From: Euborellia annulipes
Taxonomy: Eukaryota; Arthropoda; Insecta; Dermaptera; Anisolabididae
Reading direction: 5' to 3'
NCBI GenBank assembly: GCA_023213315.1
Contig: JAKCPI010006155.1
Coordinates: 103,132 to 167,131, forward strand
Length of the DNA: 64,000 nucleotides
The first letter of the stretch is position 1. Every line of letters begins with the position of its first letter. Under the pieces are notes generated by a model. It did not search any database and was not told the origin of the DNA. It saw only the letters and a list, made by a program, of their open reading frames with translations. A program made the translations under genes and the position numbers. Shown piece after piece: positions 43,844 through 55,374 of this stretch.

Positions 43844-44924
43844 AACCACAAAAGTTCTAATAAATTCCTAGAAATGTTAAATATTTTCTATACACAATCG
43901 TCCATATATAGAATTGTATGTAGGCCTATAAATACCGTATTTATTTGGAATTAAAATAAATTTTTCCCCCTTGTCTTAAAAGGTTACCTTTATTGACAAT
44001 GTCAATTCCTCTAACCTCTCGTTCTCAATCTTTTTCCAATAACTATGCAAATTTCCTTAGATTTCAGTCAAAATAAGAAATAATACATAGATTATTCTAA
44101 GTCTTTTGCATTTTATGGGCATAGGGGGAGGGAAATTTTTTAACTTTCCCTTTTCAAAATCAGAATTGCATTAAAAGAAAAATAAATTTTCTTCAGAACA
44201 ATATGCTAATATTTCGATGCATATTTGCCTTTTTTTTTTAACAGCATATTTATCTGCTGGTTTGGACGTTTTTCCCTCGAGGGGAAGGAACTCTTCGCCT
44301 GCATCGCTTGATTCGATGCCAACGCTTTTTTTTTAATTGATTTATGCAATTTTTTTTTTCTTTATTCGTTAGGGTTCCTTTAACTTTTCCCCTTTTTTTT
44401 TAATAACAAAAAAAATAAGTTGAAATTTCCTGGATTCTCCTTATAAAAAAAGACAATAAGCCAAATTTGATTCCCATCCAGGCTGGTTTGATTATTTATT
44501 CATATTCTATTGGATATAACAATAGATATATCGTTAGAGCTTATATCAAAATTAATTTTTTTTAAAAATGATTTTAAAAAAAAGTAAAAAATCTTCCTCT
44601 CTATTCAAGTTGAAAGTTTTTTTTTTCAACTCTTCTAAAGACAAACCACCGGAAAAGTGTTGAGTTTTTGTGTTGCTTGAATGAAACATTTTTTGTCTTT
44701 TGGCATCGAAGCTGATTAATTGCGAGAGAATTATTCTAAAGACTAGCCAGTCCACCCGCCTGCGGCGGTCCCTCGCCTTTTATTAATTATGAAAAAACAA
44801 TTATCATTACTACTATTCCAATCCAGTGCCTGCTTGAGGATTTGTTTAACATTCATAGAATACCTCAATGCAAAGAATACATAAATATTTCTCTATACAT
44901 TTCCTATGTGAGAAATTGTAACTT
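43844..44924. other. AT-rich region, no gene supported
   Basis: A GC-richer patch at 44245-44322 follows an acceptor-like cttttttttttaacag but has no donor, so I do not call an exon. Sequence 44815-44855 matches part of the LINE-like block at 5240-5270. Confidence 0.4.
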
Positions 44925-45096
44925 TAGGAATTATTACCTCAAAAATCTATAGAAATTTCGGGACCCGAATATTTTTTCTGGACTCTCCATAACGTCCTTT
45001 ATAAGTCTGCAAAATTTCGTTTCAAAATTTCAATTGGAAGTTGGTCAAACAGAGCGTGACAGACAGACGGACACTCCGTTATTATTATATATAGAT
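44925..45096 (-). repeat. Rep-D copy, minus
   Basis: Inverse of 36225-36400: ctggactctccataacgtcc through gacagacagacggacactccg to tatatag. Confidence 0.7.
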
Positions 45097-45361
45097 ACCA
45101 CTCTCTTTTATTAAAATAAAATCTGTATACTGTCAACCGGGACTTTTTCCTGTTTGTGGAACATTTTTTACTACACTCATCCTGTTTATTATCATCAACG
45201 TTTCGAAAAAACTATTTTAAACCAAGTTTGCTATTGCAGATTGAATTGTGCAGCCAGAATTCCCATATATTGTTCAAAAAAAAATAAAATAAAATTTTGG
45301 GTTACCACGGAACTGGGGCTACTTTGTCACCTTATTAAATTTAACAACTTTATGGGGTATT

Positions 45362-45610
45362 AGAGGTAGCATCATCAACGCTATTATCTTCAATCACCCC
45401 TTGCTCTTGTTCAGACAAAGCATAGAGGCGACCGCATTTTTGGTTACATCTTCCAGGGTATTTATTTACAAGAGTCGCTCGTGGAATTTTGTACAATTCG
45501 GCAGCTCGTTGTGTTGACATGCTATTTTTTACTGCTTCCACAGCTTTTTTCTGGTTTTCTTTAGTATAATTCTGATGATTCCGGAACCCCGGCGTTTTCT
45601 TATAAGTTCC
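45362..45610 (-). pseudogene. Transposase fragment with a Psq-type helix-turn-helix (pogo-like)
   Basis: Read from 45610 downwards, one frame stays open for about 80 codons: it starts GTYKKTPGFRNHQNYT, has a basic stretch KENQKKAVEAVKN, then STQRAAELYKIPRATLVNK, then CGRLYALSEQEQ. The order (basic N-terminus, S-x-R-x-A-x-x-Y-x-I-P-x-x-T-L helix-turn-helix, GR..LS-x-x-E-E) is that of the pipsqueak DNA-binding domain at the start of pogo/Tigger-like transposases. The catalytic DDE part is absent: the frame ends at 45359 and only AT-rich sequence follows. It sits between two Rep-D copies. A host Psq-domain gene is less likely, given no continuation. Confidence 0.65.
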
Positions 45611-45760
45611 TTTCTCTGTAACAAAGGAGAGGCGTATATATCCCGAAAAAAGGAAAAACTACAAAATGAACATCACCGGGTGACAAGGTAGCCTCAGTTA
45701 TATATGCGTCTAGCTCTCTGTCTGCCTGTCTTTATCCAATACGAGCCGAGCCCCATCCCT

Positions 45761-45802
<42 letters not shown>

Positions 45803-45854
45803 ACAATTTTTATTATTTTCCATTTGAAAGATTCAATTATTTCTATTTGGCTTT

Positions 45855-46385
45855 AATTTTTCATAAGGCAATACAAAGCTCAATGCTTAGGCGAGCGTGG
45901 CTTATCGGATAAGCTGAGGCTTACTAATTCGAGGTAAAATGTCACTCGAGTTCGAACCCAACTTGCCGAAAAAATTCAACCAAAGTCGAACGTCTCTGCT
46001 GGAGCAAAAGGGAGTACACATCCCCTCCAATTCCAGGCACTTAGGGCCTGAGGGATGGACATGGGAATTCAGGGGTAAAACATCACCCGAATTCGAACCA
46101 TTCCTAGATCGGGGGAGCACAATAGATCTGATCTAGAAGGTCGCAGTGCAAAGAGAAGCCCCAGAACAACTAATCAATCAATCAATCAAAGCTCAATGCT
46201 TTCCTATTGGCAAATTCTGAATTTTCTAGAATTTTTTGCGCCTCCCTTTTTGAGAAATAGCGAGCCCGTCGATTTTTCCTGGACTCTCAATAACGTCCTC
46301 TACAAGACTTCGATTCAAAATTCCAACGGGAATTTGGTCAGACAGACGATATATGAGTCGTTCATTTCCAAAGTACCTAATTGAC
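45855..46385 (-). repeat. Rep-D copy, minus, split by a SINE
   Basis: ttttcataaggcaatacaaagctcaatgct continues, after the SINE, into ttcctattggcaaattctg and ctggactctcaataacgtcc, ending before the TCTG part. Confidence 0.7.
45889..46186 (+). mobile_element. tRNA-derived SINE with 15-bp target duplication
   Basis: CAAAGCTCAATGCTT flanks it at 45874-45888 and 46187-46201. The head (45890-45970) has an A-box-like gtggcttatcggataagc and B box GAGTTCGAACCC, and GGCGAG can pair with CTTGCC to close the tRNA shape. A second B-box-like ttcgaaccattcc lies at 46092, and the 3' end is (AATC)n. Clearly retroposed. Confidence 0.9.
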
Positions 46386-46843
46386 GGCTTGAAAAGTTGA
46401 GATTTTAATTGCATGTTGTTGGCACAACTGAAATATACATTTGAAAATAGTTTTCCAAACAAATACTGAAAATCGAGTACAAATTCAAACCGGGCCTAGT
46501 TGCATTTCATTCCATTTCCAAAACTGTCTTGTTGCAAACTCAGATACTCTTCCAAAACTACCTGCTCGCTAACATCTAAGATGGCGACTTTCACCCACTA
46601 GTTACTAGCTTCCTCAAAATTGTATAGCTATTTTGGAAAACTGAGGGACATTTTATTAGTGCATACCTATATTTCTACTCTTTTTAATAATGATTCTTGT
46701 TGGCTAACTCGCTATTTTTATGGAATTTTCTTTTTCGTTTTGCTATCTTGTTTGATACTGACCATTTGCATTTACAGTGCCAAAACTCGCTAATTACAAA
46801 AAACTTTTCCAAAAGTGCCTAGTTGATTATTAAAACAGTTTAT
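46386..46843. other. Unique sequence, no gene supported
   Basis: No repeats or splice pairs recognised. Some GC-richer sentences (46490-46600) carry no long frame. Confidence 0.4.
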
Positions 46844-47576
46844 TACAGGGTGTCCGGAAATAACAGGTAGGGGAGAGGGGGGGACATTGGGACACGAGGC
46901 ACATTGGGACATTCGAATTTTAGCGCTACTAAATGTAAAGTTAGATTGTACTCTTTGACCATTAGTGTGCATTAAGTGCCCATTTTATTATAGAAAAATT
47001 TTAACAGCGTCAAGCTACGCCATAGCTAGTTACACGTTGCTACATCATATTTGTCCTGCGTTGTAAAAAAATCGGAAATCGTTTGAGGTCGATTATTTTC
47101 CATATGAACGTTTGAATTAAGACAGTTGAAATATTAGAGATAAGTGTACTTGTTTATTCTTACTATTTCGGTACATGCAGATGTAATTATTTATTTTAGC
47201 TATTTGTATAGCCTCATTTTGTTTATAAACATGATTGAGGTAGATTGGGACATCTAGAGAGAGGCACATGTGGACACTAATAAATAAGAAATTATATATA
47301 ATATTCAAGATATTATATTGTGGACAGGGCCGCAGACAGACTTGACGGGCCCCGGGGCTACTTACTAATATAGCCCCCCTCCCCCCCCCAAAAAAAAAAA
47401 AAAATTATTTTTTGTATTTATGTATTTTTTTTTCTCTTTTTTTAAGTGAATCGTTTATTTCAGAAACCACCTAAGCGACAAAATTTCAAATCATGTGTTT
47501 TTGGTGCTACTGAACAATTACTACAACAGCTAAGAGTGAACAGATAAAACTGCGTTGGCTGTTTTTATATATCTAC

Positions 47577-48511
47577 CAGTGGCGTATTCAGGGGGGGGCA
47601 GGGGGGCCGCCCCCCAAAGCCTTCTCTAAAACAAAAAAATACCTACTGTTTTCCCTAATGATTTTTTTTTTTAATAATTATTTTATTAACTCATAAATTC
47701 TAAAATCTAACAAAAAAAACTTATAAATAATTGAAAAAATCTCTAATATTTACGAATTTTGTATTAAAATTATTTTTTATTTCAAGAAATTTTTTTTTTT
47801 ATTTGTTTCTTATTTATAATTAGAGACCGGACAAAAAAGCATAAAAAAATGGAAAAAAAGTGCTTAAAAAAGCATAAAAAACTTGAATAAAAAGTTGTTA
47901 AATAAGCATATAAGTTGAAAAAAAGCATCTAATAAGCAATTTTTACTCATACCAATGGCGTATACAATTTTTTTTTTTAAAGAAACTAAATTTATTCCGC
48001 CCCGCCCTGCGAAAATTTTTTTTTTTTGCGGAACCAAATTTTTTCACCCTGCGGAAAAAATTTTTTTACAGGGATATATTTTTTCACACTGCGGGGTTTT
48101 TGGAAAATTTGGGGGGGGCGCCCCCCCTTATATACGTCCTTGGTGTATGCGTGTGTGAATGGGAAAAAAGTTTTTTAATAAAAAAAAAAAAAAAAAAAAT
48201 TATAAATATTCGTAAAATAAGTTCAAATAAGCACGAAAGGGAAAAAAAGCATGAAAACTCAAAAAAAGCATTAAAAATGCAATCTCAATGCACTTAGTAT
48301 TTCCTAATTCGTATAGAAATTAAATATCTAATGGTTGCTTATAAAATTCAGCAATAAGCATTTTGCTTAAAATCCGGTCTCTATTTATAATTATTATATT
48401 ATCTAAAAAAAATTTCTCCACTTTAAGTTTATTGGAGAATGGGGGGGGGGGGGTTCATAAAACTTTTGGGCCCCCCCCCCCCCCCAAGCAGAAATCCTGG
48501 CTACGCTACTG
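47577..48511. mobile_element. hAT-like element nested third
   Basis: CAGTGGCGTATTCAGG and CCTGGCTACGCTACTG are imperfect inverted ends. Flanks ATATCTAC and ATATCTAG agree at 7 of 8. It includes repeated aaaaaagcataaaaa units on both sides of the inner element. Confidence 0.75.
47955..48141. mobile_element. hAT-like element nested fourth
   Basis: CAATGGCGTATACAA and TTATATACGTCCTTG ends, with internal gcggaaccaaattttt and ccctgcggaaaa units like those of 35603-36097. No clear duplication. Confidence 0.5.
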
Positions 48512-49494
48512 ATATCTAGGGTAACAAAATTGTTTAAAATAATAAAACTGCATTATTATTTACACTTTAGATTAAAATTAGACATACAATGAAAATGAAA
48601 AGGGGGGGCGATAGGTGTTAGTCAGCCTCCAGAAAGGGGCGATGGGCCAAAAAAGGTTGGGGAACCACTGTGTTAGATTGTGCCACCTTTATTCACCAAA
48701 TTATTTTTTTAGAACAAAACAAATTGTTTTTGTCCACATCTGCCTCTTCACTGTCCAAATCTACCTCACCCAAGAGGCACATTGGGACAATTTGGATTTT
48801 TTGGAAAATTGCAAAAATCTAATTCATCTATTGGTGAATAAGCGCTAAGCCTATGGCAATAGATAGTGCATTTATCAGTGTCAACAACATAACATTAAAT
48901 GCTCAATAATATTGAAAGCCAAACTATACACAGCTAATTTTATTTGTACTGTCCCAATGTCCCGCCCTCTCCCCTACCTAGAAAAGGAGATGATTTTACG
49001 TGAAAAAATAAGACTTTTTTTTCTATAAACTTAATATGCCCAGACGTTTCGTTTTTAAGATACAGGGGGTCAAAGTTGAATTTTGTTTTTGTTTTTTGCT
49101 AATATCTCGAGAACAGTTTGAGATACAATGTTTACACTCTACACATAAAACAAGCGGAATAATGAACATAAATCGTCTAAAGAAGCTAAACATTGTATCT
49201 CAAACGGTTCTTGAGATATTAGCAAAAAAAATTCAACTTTGACCCCCTGAATCTTGAAAACGAAGCTTCTGGGCTTAGTTTATAGGAAAAAAAAAGTCTT
49301 ATTTTTTCATGTAGAATCATCTCCTTTTCTAGGTACCTGTTATTTCCGGGCACCCTGTATAGAAAATAATACGGACCTAACACCTTGTAAATTGTGATCC
49401 TAATTTATTTACAGATTTTATAAACTAGAGTTTCCTGAATTCCCGATGCAACTAGACACTTTTGGAAATGGACGACTCATATATAGAATTATTG

Positions 49495-49535
49495 AACTAG
49501 AGGCGAGTCCTCTACCACTGAGCTACCACATCTTC
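49495..49535 (-). repeat. 5' half of a tRNA-like sequence, minus
   Basis: On the minus strand tggTAGCTCAGTGGtagag is a perfect A box followed by gactcgcctctagttc. There is no T arm or acceptor closure, so it is a pseudogene or SINE scrap. Confidence 0.55.
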
Positions 49536-49539
49536 TTTA

Positions 49540-50147
49540 TTAATTAGATTGTTACAAATACGTATAATAAATATAATCAGATAACGAATTATTTATTCCC
49601 TTTCTTGGTCTCGGGAACGTCTTGTCTAATTTCTCGGCCCGCCGAAGGCATAAAATAATTGAGTTATAATAGTAAAAAAAAAATCTATAAAATTCTTCTC
49701 CTCCATAAAGATGAAGGATAATTATCTTTCATTAATTTCATGAGAGAGAAAATCCTAAAATTCTCTGTTCTCATTTCTTATTTTATGTCTGGCTCATTTC
49801 TCTCCAAAGACATGAATTTTATATGAATATTAAATTGTTATCAGGCAAATAGATCCCCTGACGATGCTCCTTTTATTATTCTAAGCTCCGTTTAATAGTT
49901 TGTTCATTGTTCTAACAAGATCTCTTTTTCATAAAGTTCGTCTCTTTTTCATTTAATTTGCTTTGTACGCCGTGACTTCTTTTCAATCTCTTAAACATAT
50001 GTCACTCACTTGCAAAATCGATTAACTCCATAAAATATAAATAGGAGAAAAGTTATAATACTTTTGAGAGTACAGATTGAATTGAAGATTTTTTAATCTT
50101 TTCGATACCTGAAGTCATATAGACCTCCCGATTATTTATATTATTTT
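49540..50147. other. AT-rich region, no gene seen
   Basis: Nothing recognisable beyond short homopolymers. Confidence 0.5.
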
Positions 50148-50226
50148 TACTTTCTCTTACCCTACATATTATGAAATAGATAGAGAGAAAGTATTCGATT
50201 CATGTCAAAAATTCGATGTCGAGATT
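50148..50226 (+). repeat. Rep-A 5' end, plus
   Basis: tttactttctcttaccctac to aaaaattcgatgtcgagat, then an abrupt switch to a wrecked minus SINE-B (about 50230-50340: ggttcaggcacatt, aatgatttaaataaa). Confidence 0.7.
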
Positions 50227-50543
50227 TTTCATTTACGATACACAGGTTCAGGCACATTTATATCAAATGATTTAAATAAATATTCACCTGACTTTCTGAG
50301 ATCTGAACCCACTTGACTTTTACATTATCAATATTGACATTTGTCACTGTCTCTAACCTCTCAACACTCCCTCACCCACTTCCCACCTGGTCAAGAGATT
50401 AGAGATGCTGAGTGGTTTAGGATCCCCCTTATTTAAAACGTTTGGAAACTAAATAGTCTAAAAAAATTATTAAATAACTTAAGGATTTTGCAATAATTTA
50501 AAATTCAAATTATTTTTTATTCTAGAGAATTTCTACTATTGTA

Positions 50544-50744
50544 CTATGAGGGGCAATATTAAGTCCCACCCATGCATTTTCTACATGTGATTATTTCATT
50601 GTTTTTATAAAAGAAAATGAAAATTTTTATTGGAAATTTTCTAGGTGAAAGTTTCCATTAAAAAATATATAATATTTTTTTATAAACAATGAAATAATCA
50701 CAAGTAGAAAACGCATGGGTAGGACTTAATATTGTCCCTCACTG
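50544..50744. mobile_element. Mariner-like MITE, second copy of the CAGTGAGGGACAA family
   Basis: Arms match 41483-41690. TA flanks (50542-50543, 50745-50746). The left terminus is mutated (CTATGAGGGGC). Confidence 0.75.
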
Positions 50745-50945
50745 TACTTTCTCTTATTTTGTTAAAGATTTTTCGTAGATTCTAATGCAATATTATACTT
50801 TATCGAGTTAATTAGAATGACTTCTGAAATATATAATATTTATTGTGTCTCTGTCCAGCCAATAAATTTTGCTGTTAAGTGGTCTTTATCATTTATCAGG
50901 GAAATTTATTATGAATTGATAAGTATTTAAAATTGACATTTGTAA

Positions 50946-51375
50946 TTCTACTTGTCAAGCATGCATGTGCAATCTTTTTGTACCAGCATGCCTTCGGCAC
51001 AAGCATGCTTGATGCAGGAAACAGCTTATGCCGAAAATTAACCTAAAAATGTCAAACTCGGAAGATTATTAATTCGAAGATAACAAGAAATACTCGCTTG
51101 CTTTAAACAGAGACACAAGAAATATTAATATTTAAATTGAAATATTAAATGAATTAATAAATATTAAATAAATATCAATTATCAAGACGTCTAACAGTTA
51201 TAAAATGGCGAAGAGTTTTGCTTGCGCATATATGCTTGTGCATGATTAAAATTCAATCGAGCATCAAGCGCAACAATTAAAATGCTTGCGCAAAATTCTC
51301 CTTCAAACGCTACAATTTGCTTGTACAAAAAGATTGAACTTACATGCTTGTCAAGCTTGCAGTTACGTGTCCAGC
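50946..51375. mobile_element. Element E, fold-back ends
   Basis: acttgtcaagcatgcatgtg..atctttttgtac at left faces gtacaaaaagatt..acatgcttgtcaag at right. The inside is rich in aagcatgc/gcttgc motifs. A single end occurs at 28830-28880. Confidence 0.6.
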
Positions 51376-52566
51376 TGCCTTTATATAATGGAATTTTGTT
51401 GAAAGCTTGAAGACCGAGTTTAAAATAGAAAATTTTTTCATTTAAAGTATTTTTGGCAATACTTTCTGACTATACCGTATATTACATACTGGATATAGGT
51501 AAAAGAAATTAAAGATCTAACCACCCCATCGCACAACTTTTTCTTAAGTTTTGAAAGTTGTGCTGCGTTTACACCAAATTTTTCGTATCAACATACCAAA
51601 AGGATATATTTTTGAAATATATAAAAATTCCTGAATATCAATGGCCCTTGAAATGCGAATAGCTGAAAAGGAATTCTTCTATAATAATAAATTTCAATTA
51701 ATAGCGTTTTTACTCCATTAGTAATGCAATAAATTCACCTGAATGTGAAATTCAGTAATGAGGAAAAAAATATTTGTGTATGCAATCTTGGAAACTATTC
51801 AACTAATTATCAAATGGCAAAAACAAAGAGGGACATGGTCCTATCGCATCAATGCTCCTGGATCGCATAAAGAGATGGAAATAATTATATTCTCTTTGTA
51901 AATGAGTTTGCGTCCCGGGAATTTCAATTGAATTGGCTACCAATCATTTGAGGTAAATAGGAACCTTCCAGGGGCATATATCTGGCAATTTTGAGGCTAG
52001 AATGTCAGTTTCCATCGCAAGTGACATTTCCTCATCCAAAAATATGGTCGCTCTATAACCCAACTAAATTTAATATCAATATTGGGATTTTCAGTCGAAA
52101 TTTCGAAAATTTGAGGTAAAAATTTTCACAGAAGATACTGTCTGATTAAAAAAAAAAATTTATATCTATAATGTCCATGTGGGTGGGCCAATTTTTCCGG
52201 GTATTACATTTCGCTCCGAAAAAAGTGGCAAAACGACCCACCCTAGTGCATACTTAAAATAAAAAGTCAAAAAAATAAGTACCGCCCTAATATATATTTA
52301 TTTATTTATTCCATTTTTTTTCCCTTACCTCTTTTTAAGACTTTTGGGGTATCTATTAGTGTTTATATCATATATTAACATTTTGTAATTTCAATTTATT
52401 TACTTATTTATTTATTTTAAACTTTATCAAATATTTCATTCTCTTCTTTCTTCCGTCTTCTTCTCTCTTGTTCATCTTATCCCTTCTTTATCTTTTCTCT
52501 TCTTTACTTTGTCTCGTGATCTGTCTTGCCCAGTTTGTCAGATTTTTGTCTATTTTGCCCCTTTGC
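51376..52566. other. Mostly unique sequence with a Rep-A scrap
   Basis: A decayed minus Rep-A hairpin (cgcacaactttttcttaag..gaaagttgtgctgcg) lies at 51530-51590. The unique stretch 51770-52260 has no gene. An aaaagtggcaaaacgaccc motif lies at about 52223-52242. Confidence 0.4.
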
Positions 52567-52604
52567 GGTCCTTATTCAATATTAAGGGATATTGAATAAG
52601 GACT
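52567..52604. terminator. Short perfect hairpin
   Basis: GTCCTTATTCAATAT-taaggg-ATATTGAATAAGGAC, 15-bp arms. In this eukaryotic setting a terminator role is doubtful, so I record it only as a structure. Confidence 0.2.
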
Positions 52605-52824
52605 GCCCTAATATTTATATGTTAAAATTTTTCTACTTCGTTTTTTATTTTTATTTTTTTTGACGCGGAAAAAAAATAAGACAATGAGCAGAAGTAATTA
52701 CAATCAAAAATTAGCGCGTTCAATTTTATGCGATGTTGCCAGCTGGTTTGAGTCATGTGACTTACTTATTTTTAAATATGGCCGACTGCCATTTTCGGTA
52801 AATGTTTGACTTTATTGCTAAAAC

Positions 52825-52885
52825 ATCTTTAAAAGCCCACGTCAGAAACTTGTGATATTATTTTTAACGTATTCTACGGAAGTTA
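52825..52885 (+). repeat. Dispersed repeat, partner of 19383-19450
   Basis: ctttaaaagcccacgtcag..ttaacgtattctacggaag is the inverse of the 19.4 kb copy. Confidence 0.55.
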
Positions 52886-53667
52886 ATTGATATAATGTCA
52901 GGAGCGGCTCCATAATTCGATATATGTCGTCGACATTCCCCATCGACTACATGTTAAATTTCAATTTTTTAAAAATTAATTACACGATAATCCTGGGTCA
53001 GATCTGCTTCAAAAAATTATTTTATTTGTATGTGATAGTGATTAATAACATATTAAAAAATTAGCTTTTAATCTATATGAGTTCCTTAATGTCAGAACAA
53101 CCTTAAAAGACACGTTTTAGTTTTCTCTGATTTGTAATAACTTATTTATTAATAAAAAAAAATAAAAATCGAATGAATATTGATTTCATTTTTCTCCTTT
53201 TATTTAACCACCAATGAGAAAGAGAGAGAAAAAAAAGAGAGAACCCTTTTGGAGTTGAGAGAAAGAAAATTGAAATTATAATTTGTTGTCCCTACTAATC
53301 GAATATTTGTCTCCTTTTGAATTATTAATCCCAAATAATAACGAATTCATTCATTGATTCAAATAACTTTGAACAAAGATTCATTTTTATGAATTCAAAA
53401 ACAATTGATGATGTTTAATTAATTTCCATTCATTCATTCATTCATTATAAGTCGATATTCCTTGTTTATATTCAACCTGAATTGAAAAAAAAATCAATAA
53501 TTGTCGATAGTATCTTTAGCTTTGTGTTAATAAATAAATAAATAAATCTATTAATTATTTAAAGACGATTAAACAAAATAAATGGAAATTGTTTTTAAAC
53601 AACAGTTGTTAGGGGATTATTATTTAAATAAGGAGAGAACTTTCTCTTTTAGAAATAACGTTTCGGG
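52886..53667. other. AT-rich region, no gene seen
   Basis: Short ATTC and AATA tandem repeats; no other structure recognised. Confidence 0.5.
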
Positions 53668-53785
53668 CCCTCGGGCTTGGGGTAGGGGTTAGCGTGCTGA
53701 CCTTATATACCAAGGGTCGCGGGTTCGGATCTCAGGTAGGCCCATGATTTTATTTAAACCATTTGGATACCAAATGATTGCTAAT
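53668..53785 (+). mobile_element. SINE-B copy, plus, 3' truncated
   Basis: Head with GGTTCGGATCTC and start of the hairpin, stopping at ccaaatgattgctaatttt. The last part matches the start of the family H piece at 56841. Confidence 0.7.
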
Positions 53786-53889
53786 TTTATAAATAAAATA
53801 ATAAAATAAATAATTTAGAAGATTCTGGGACGGAGTTTTTAATTAAAATAATAAATATGAATAAATAAAAAAAAATATTACTTCTTCTA

Positions 53890-54432
53890 GTATATATGTA
53901 TATATATAGAGAGAAAGTATTGTCATGTCAAAAATTGATGTCGAGATTTGATGGATCTTACGTTTTGGGTCTGAATCAAAAGTGGTTTTCGGACATGGTC
54001 TGTCTGTGGGTGGGTGGGTGGGTGTGTGTGTGGGGTGGGTGGGTGTGTGTTCAATTTTAAGCATGAAGGAATTGAGCTATGAGGCTAAATTTTATATATA
54101 AGAAACACCCCGGGACGGAAAAATAAGCTTTAATCAAAATCGGCAAAGAGTACTAGTACTTTACTGATGTACTTTCAGTTTTTTTTCGATTTTCTAAAAT
54201 TCGCCTAACGATTTTTTTAAATTCAAAAAATCAATTAGTTTTTAGATGCTCTTTCAAATGTATATTCTCGTTTTGCCCTCAAAATTGTTTGAAGACTTTA
54301 CCTTGTGCTTCATAGGAAAGATAGGAGAAATGGTTGCCATGGAACAAAATATAAATATTTTCCCATACTTATAAATTTTACATCTGAATTCAAATATTCC
54401 CTACTGGGAACAAATATATGTGACAAAAATGG
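53890..54432 (+). repeat. Rep-A copy, plus, many small deletions
   Basis: tatagagagaaagtattg to ggaacaaatatatgtgacaaaaa. Single-base losses are scattered throughout (for example ctgaatcaaaagtggttttcggacatg). The terminal hairpin is missing, and family H sequence follows. Confidence 0.7.
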
Positions 54433-54433
54433 G

Positions 54434-54574
54434 GATATTTTTATATAAATTTATATTTTTTAGTATTAAAAATTTTTGTTTTTGCATTATTTTATTAAAT
54501 ATGTGGGGGAGGGGGCGTCATACGATTAAATATTTTTAAGGGAGGCGTTGTAACATAAAGTTTGGAAACCACTG
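54434..54574 (+). mobile_element. hAT-like element end (family H), plus
   Basis: Runs ..gggggcgtcatacgattaaat to gtttggaaaccactgg. Same end as 56880-57024. Confidence 0.6.
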
Positions 54575-54934
54575 GCCTAAAGTAAGACTCATTCTAGAAA
54601 ATTATACTATGTGTAAAACCCAAAGACGGATCCAGGAAAGTTTTTCAGGGTTTTAAAAATTTTTTTCTGACTAGACGCGAAGCTCGCCGAAGGCGATAGC
54701 ATTGTTAATTATTTTATTTATTATGATTAAATAAGTGGTTGGAAAATTGAAAAAAATGTTTTTTAAATTTATTTTAGCTAAATCGCAGCCAAATAAATAG
54801 AAAGCATTCAAAAAATAGGGTTGATTATTATTTTGATTAGGGGGGATGAAGGGTTGAATATTTAAGAAAGGCCTTGGAATATTCCAAATCACTTGTTGTC
54901 ATTTTTTTCCAGCTCTAAATATAGTTAGATTAGA

Positions 54935-55026
54935 GAAAAAGTTTTTTTTTTTCTTTTTAATAAAAAGGGAATTGTTATTTTCATCTATTTTATTTCAAAA
55001 CAAACAGAGAGACGAATTTCTCGTTC
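54935..55026 (+). promoter_or_regulatory. Core promoter 1b with TCAGT initiator
   Basis: TCAGTC at 55025-55030, start expected at A55027. taaaaagggaattgttattt at 54951-54970 is the block shared with promoter 1a, at a similar distance (about 57-76 bp upstream). No TATA box. Confidence 0.55.
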
Positions 55027-55167
55027 AGTCGAGTCGAGTGCGTTGCCGAGATGCAGGCGCTGCTGTCTTTTTTGTGTTTAAAGTGAATCAAAGTGAATAA
55101 TTAATATAGTGTAACCCAACCTGACCTCACCGTCAGCCAACACACCCTCTTGAGTGTCTTATTAAAG
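55027..55167 (+). other. Candidate untranslated first exon 1b, paralogue of exon 1a
   Basis: 141 nt from the initiator to donor AAG/gtaatt (55167/55168). The 5' half is GC-richer and diverged from 1a apart from the initiator. The 3' half shares aaagtgaataatta, agtgtaac, a run of cacc-rich sequence and ttattaaag/gtaatta with 1a. One ATG (55051) opens only a short frame. It lies 34.7 kb from exon 1a in the same orientation and is followed 4.9 kb later by the second recursive-type site. This suggests a duplicated first-exon unit: alternative promoters of one gene, or two tandem paralogous genes. Confidence 0.5.
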
Positions 55168-55374
55168 GTAATTATTAAGCATTTTATCGTTGAAAAAAAA
55201 AATGATAGAAACAAATAATTTGACTGCGAAAAATATATTCTTTTGAATATGAAATTAAATATTTTATATTTTACTAAGGGTAGAGGGAGAATATAAGATG
55301 TTGAAAGGGGGAGGGGGAGTGTATGTGTCATTGAAAAAAAATTAGTTTTTTATGTTTATTAATTTTTTTTTTTT

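Larger units (their letters stand above)
46870..48974. mobile_element. Mariner-like element, long form (GGGGAGAGGG family)
   Basis: Left end GGGGAGAGGGGGGGACATTG, right end caatgtcccgccctctcccc, with TA duplicated (46868-46869, 48975-48976) inside the GGTACC of the outer element. The left 55 bp match the MITE at 26561. Internal sequence beyond the nested elements (46990-47560, 48520-48940) has no transposase I can recognise. Confidence 0.8.
46846..49357. mobile_element. Mariner-like element with CAGGGTGTCC termini, outer layer of a four-level nest
   Basis: CAGGGTGTCCGGAAATAACA and the inverse-like tgttatttccgggcaccctg, flanked by TA (46844-46845, 49358-49359). Without inserts it is a palindrome: ggtacctagaaaaggag at both ends, then about 170-bp arms (tcaaagttgaattttg, aatatctcgagaac and inverses) meeting near 49160. 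Non-coding. Confidence 0.8.

Noticed and set aside
44245..44322. Possible exon after cttttttttttaacag
   Set aside because: No donor site and no sustained frame; kept only as a note.
45889..45970. Functional tRNA gene
   Set aside because: The tRNA shape is followed by a SINE body and (AATC)n tail, and flanked by a 15-bp target duplication, so it is a SINE.
52567..52604. Bacterial-type terminator hairpin
   Set aside because: The window is clearly eukaryotic, and the hairpin has no T-run in the right place.
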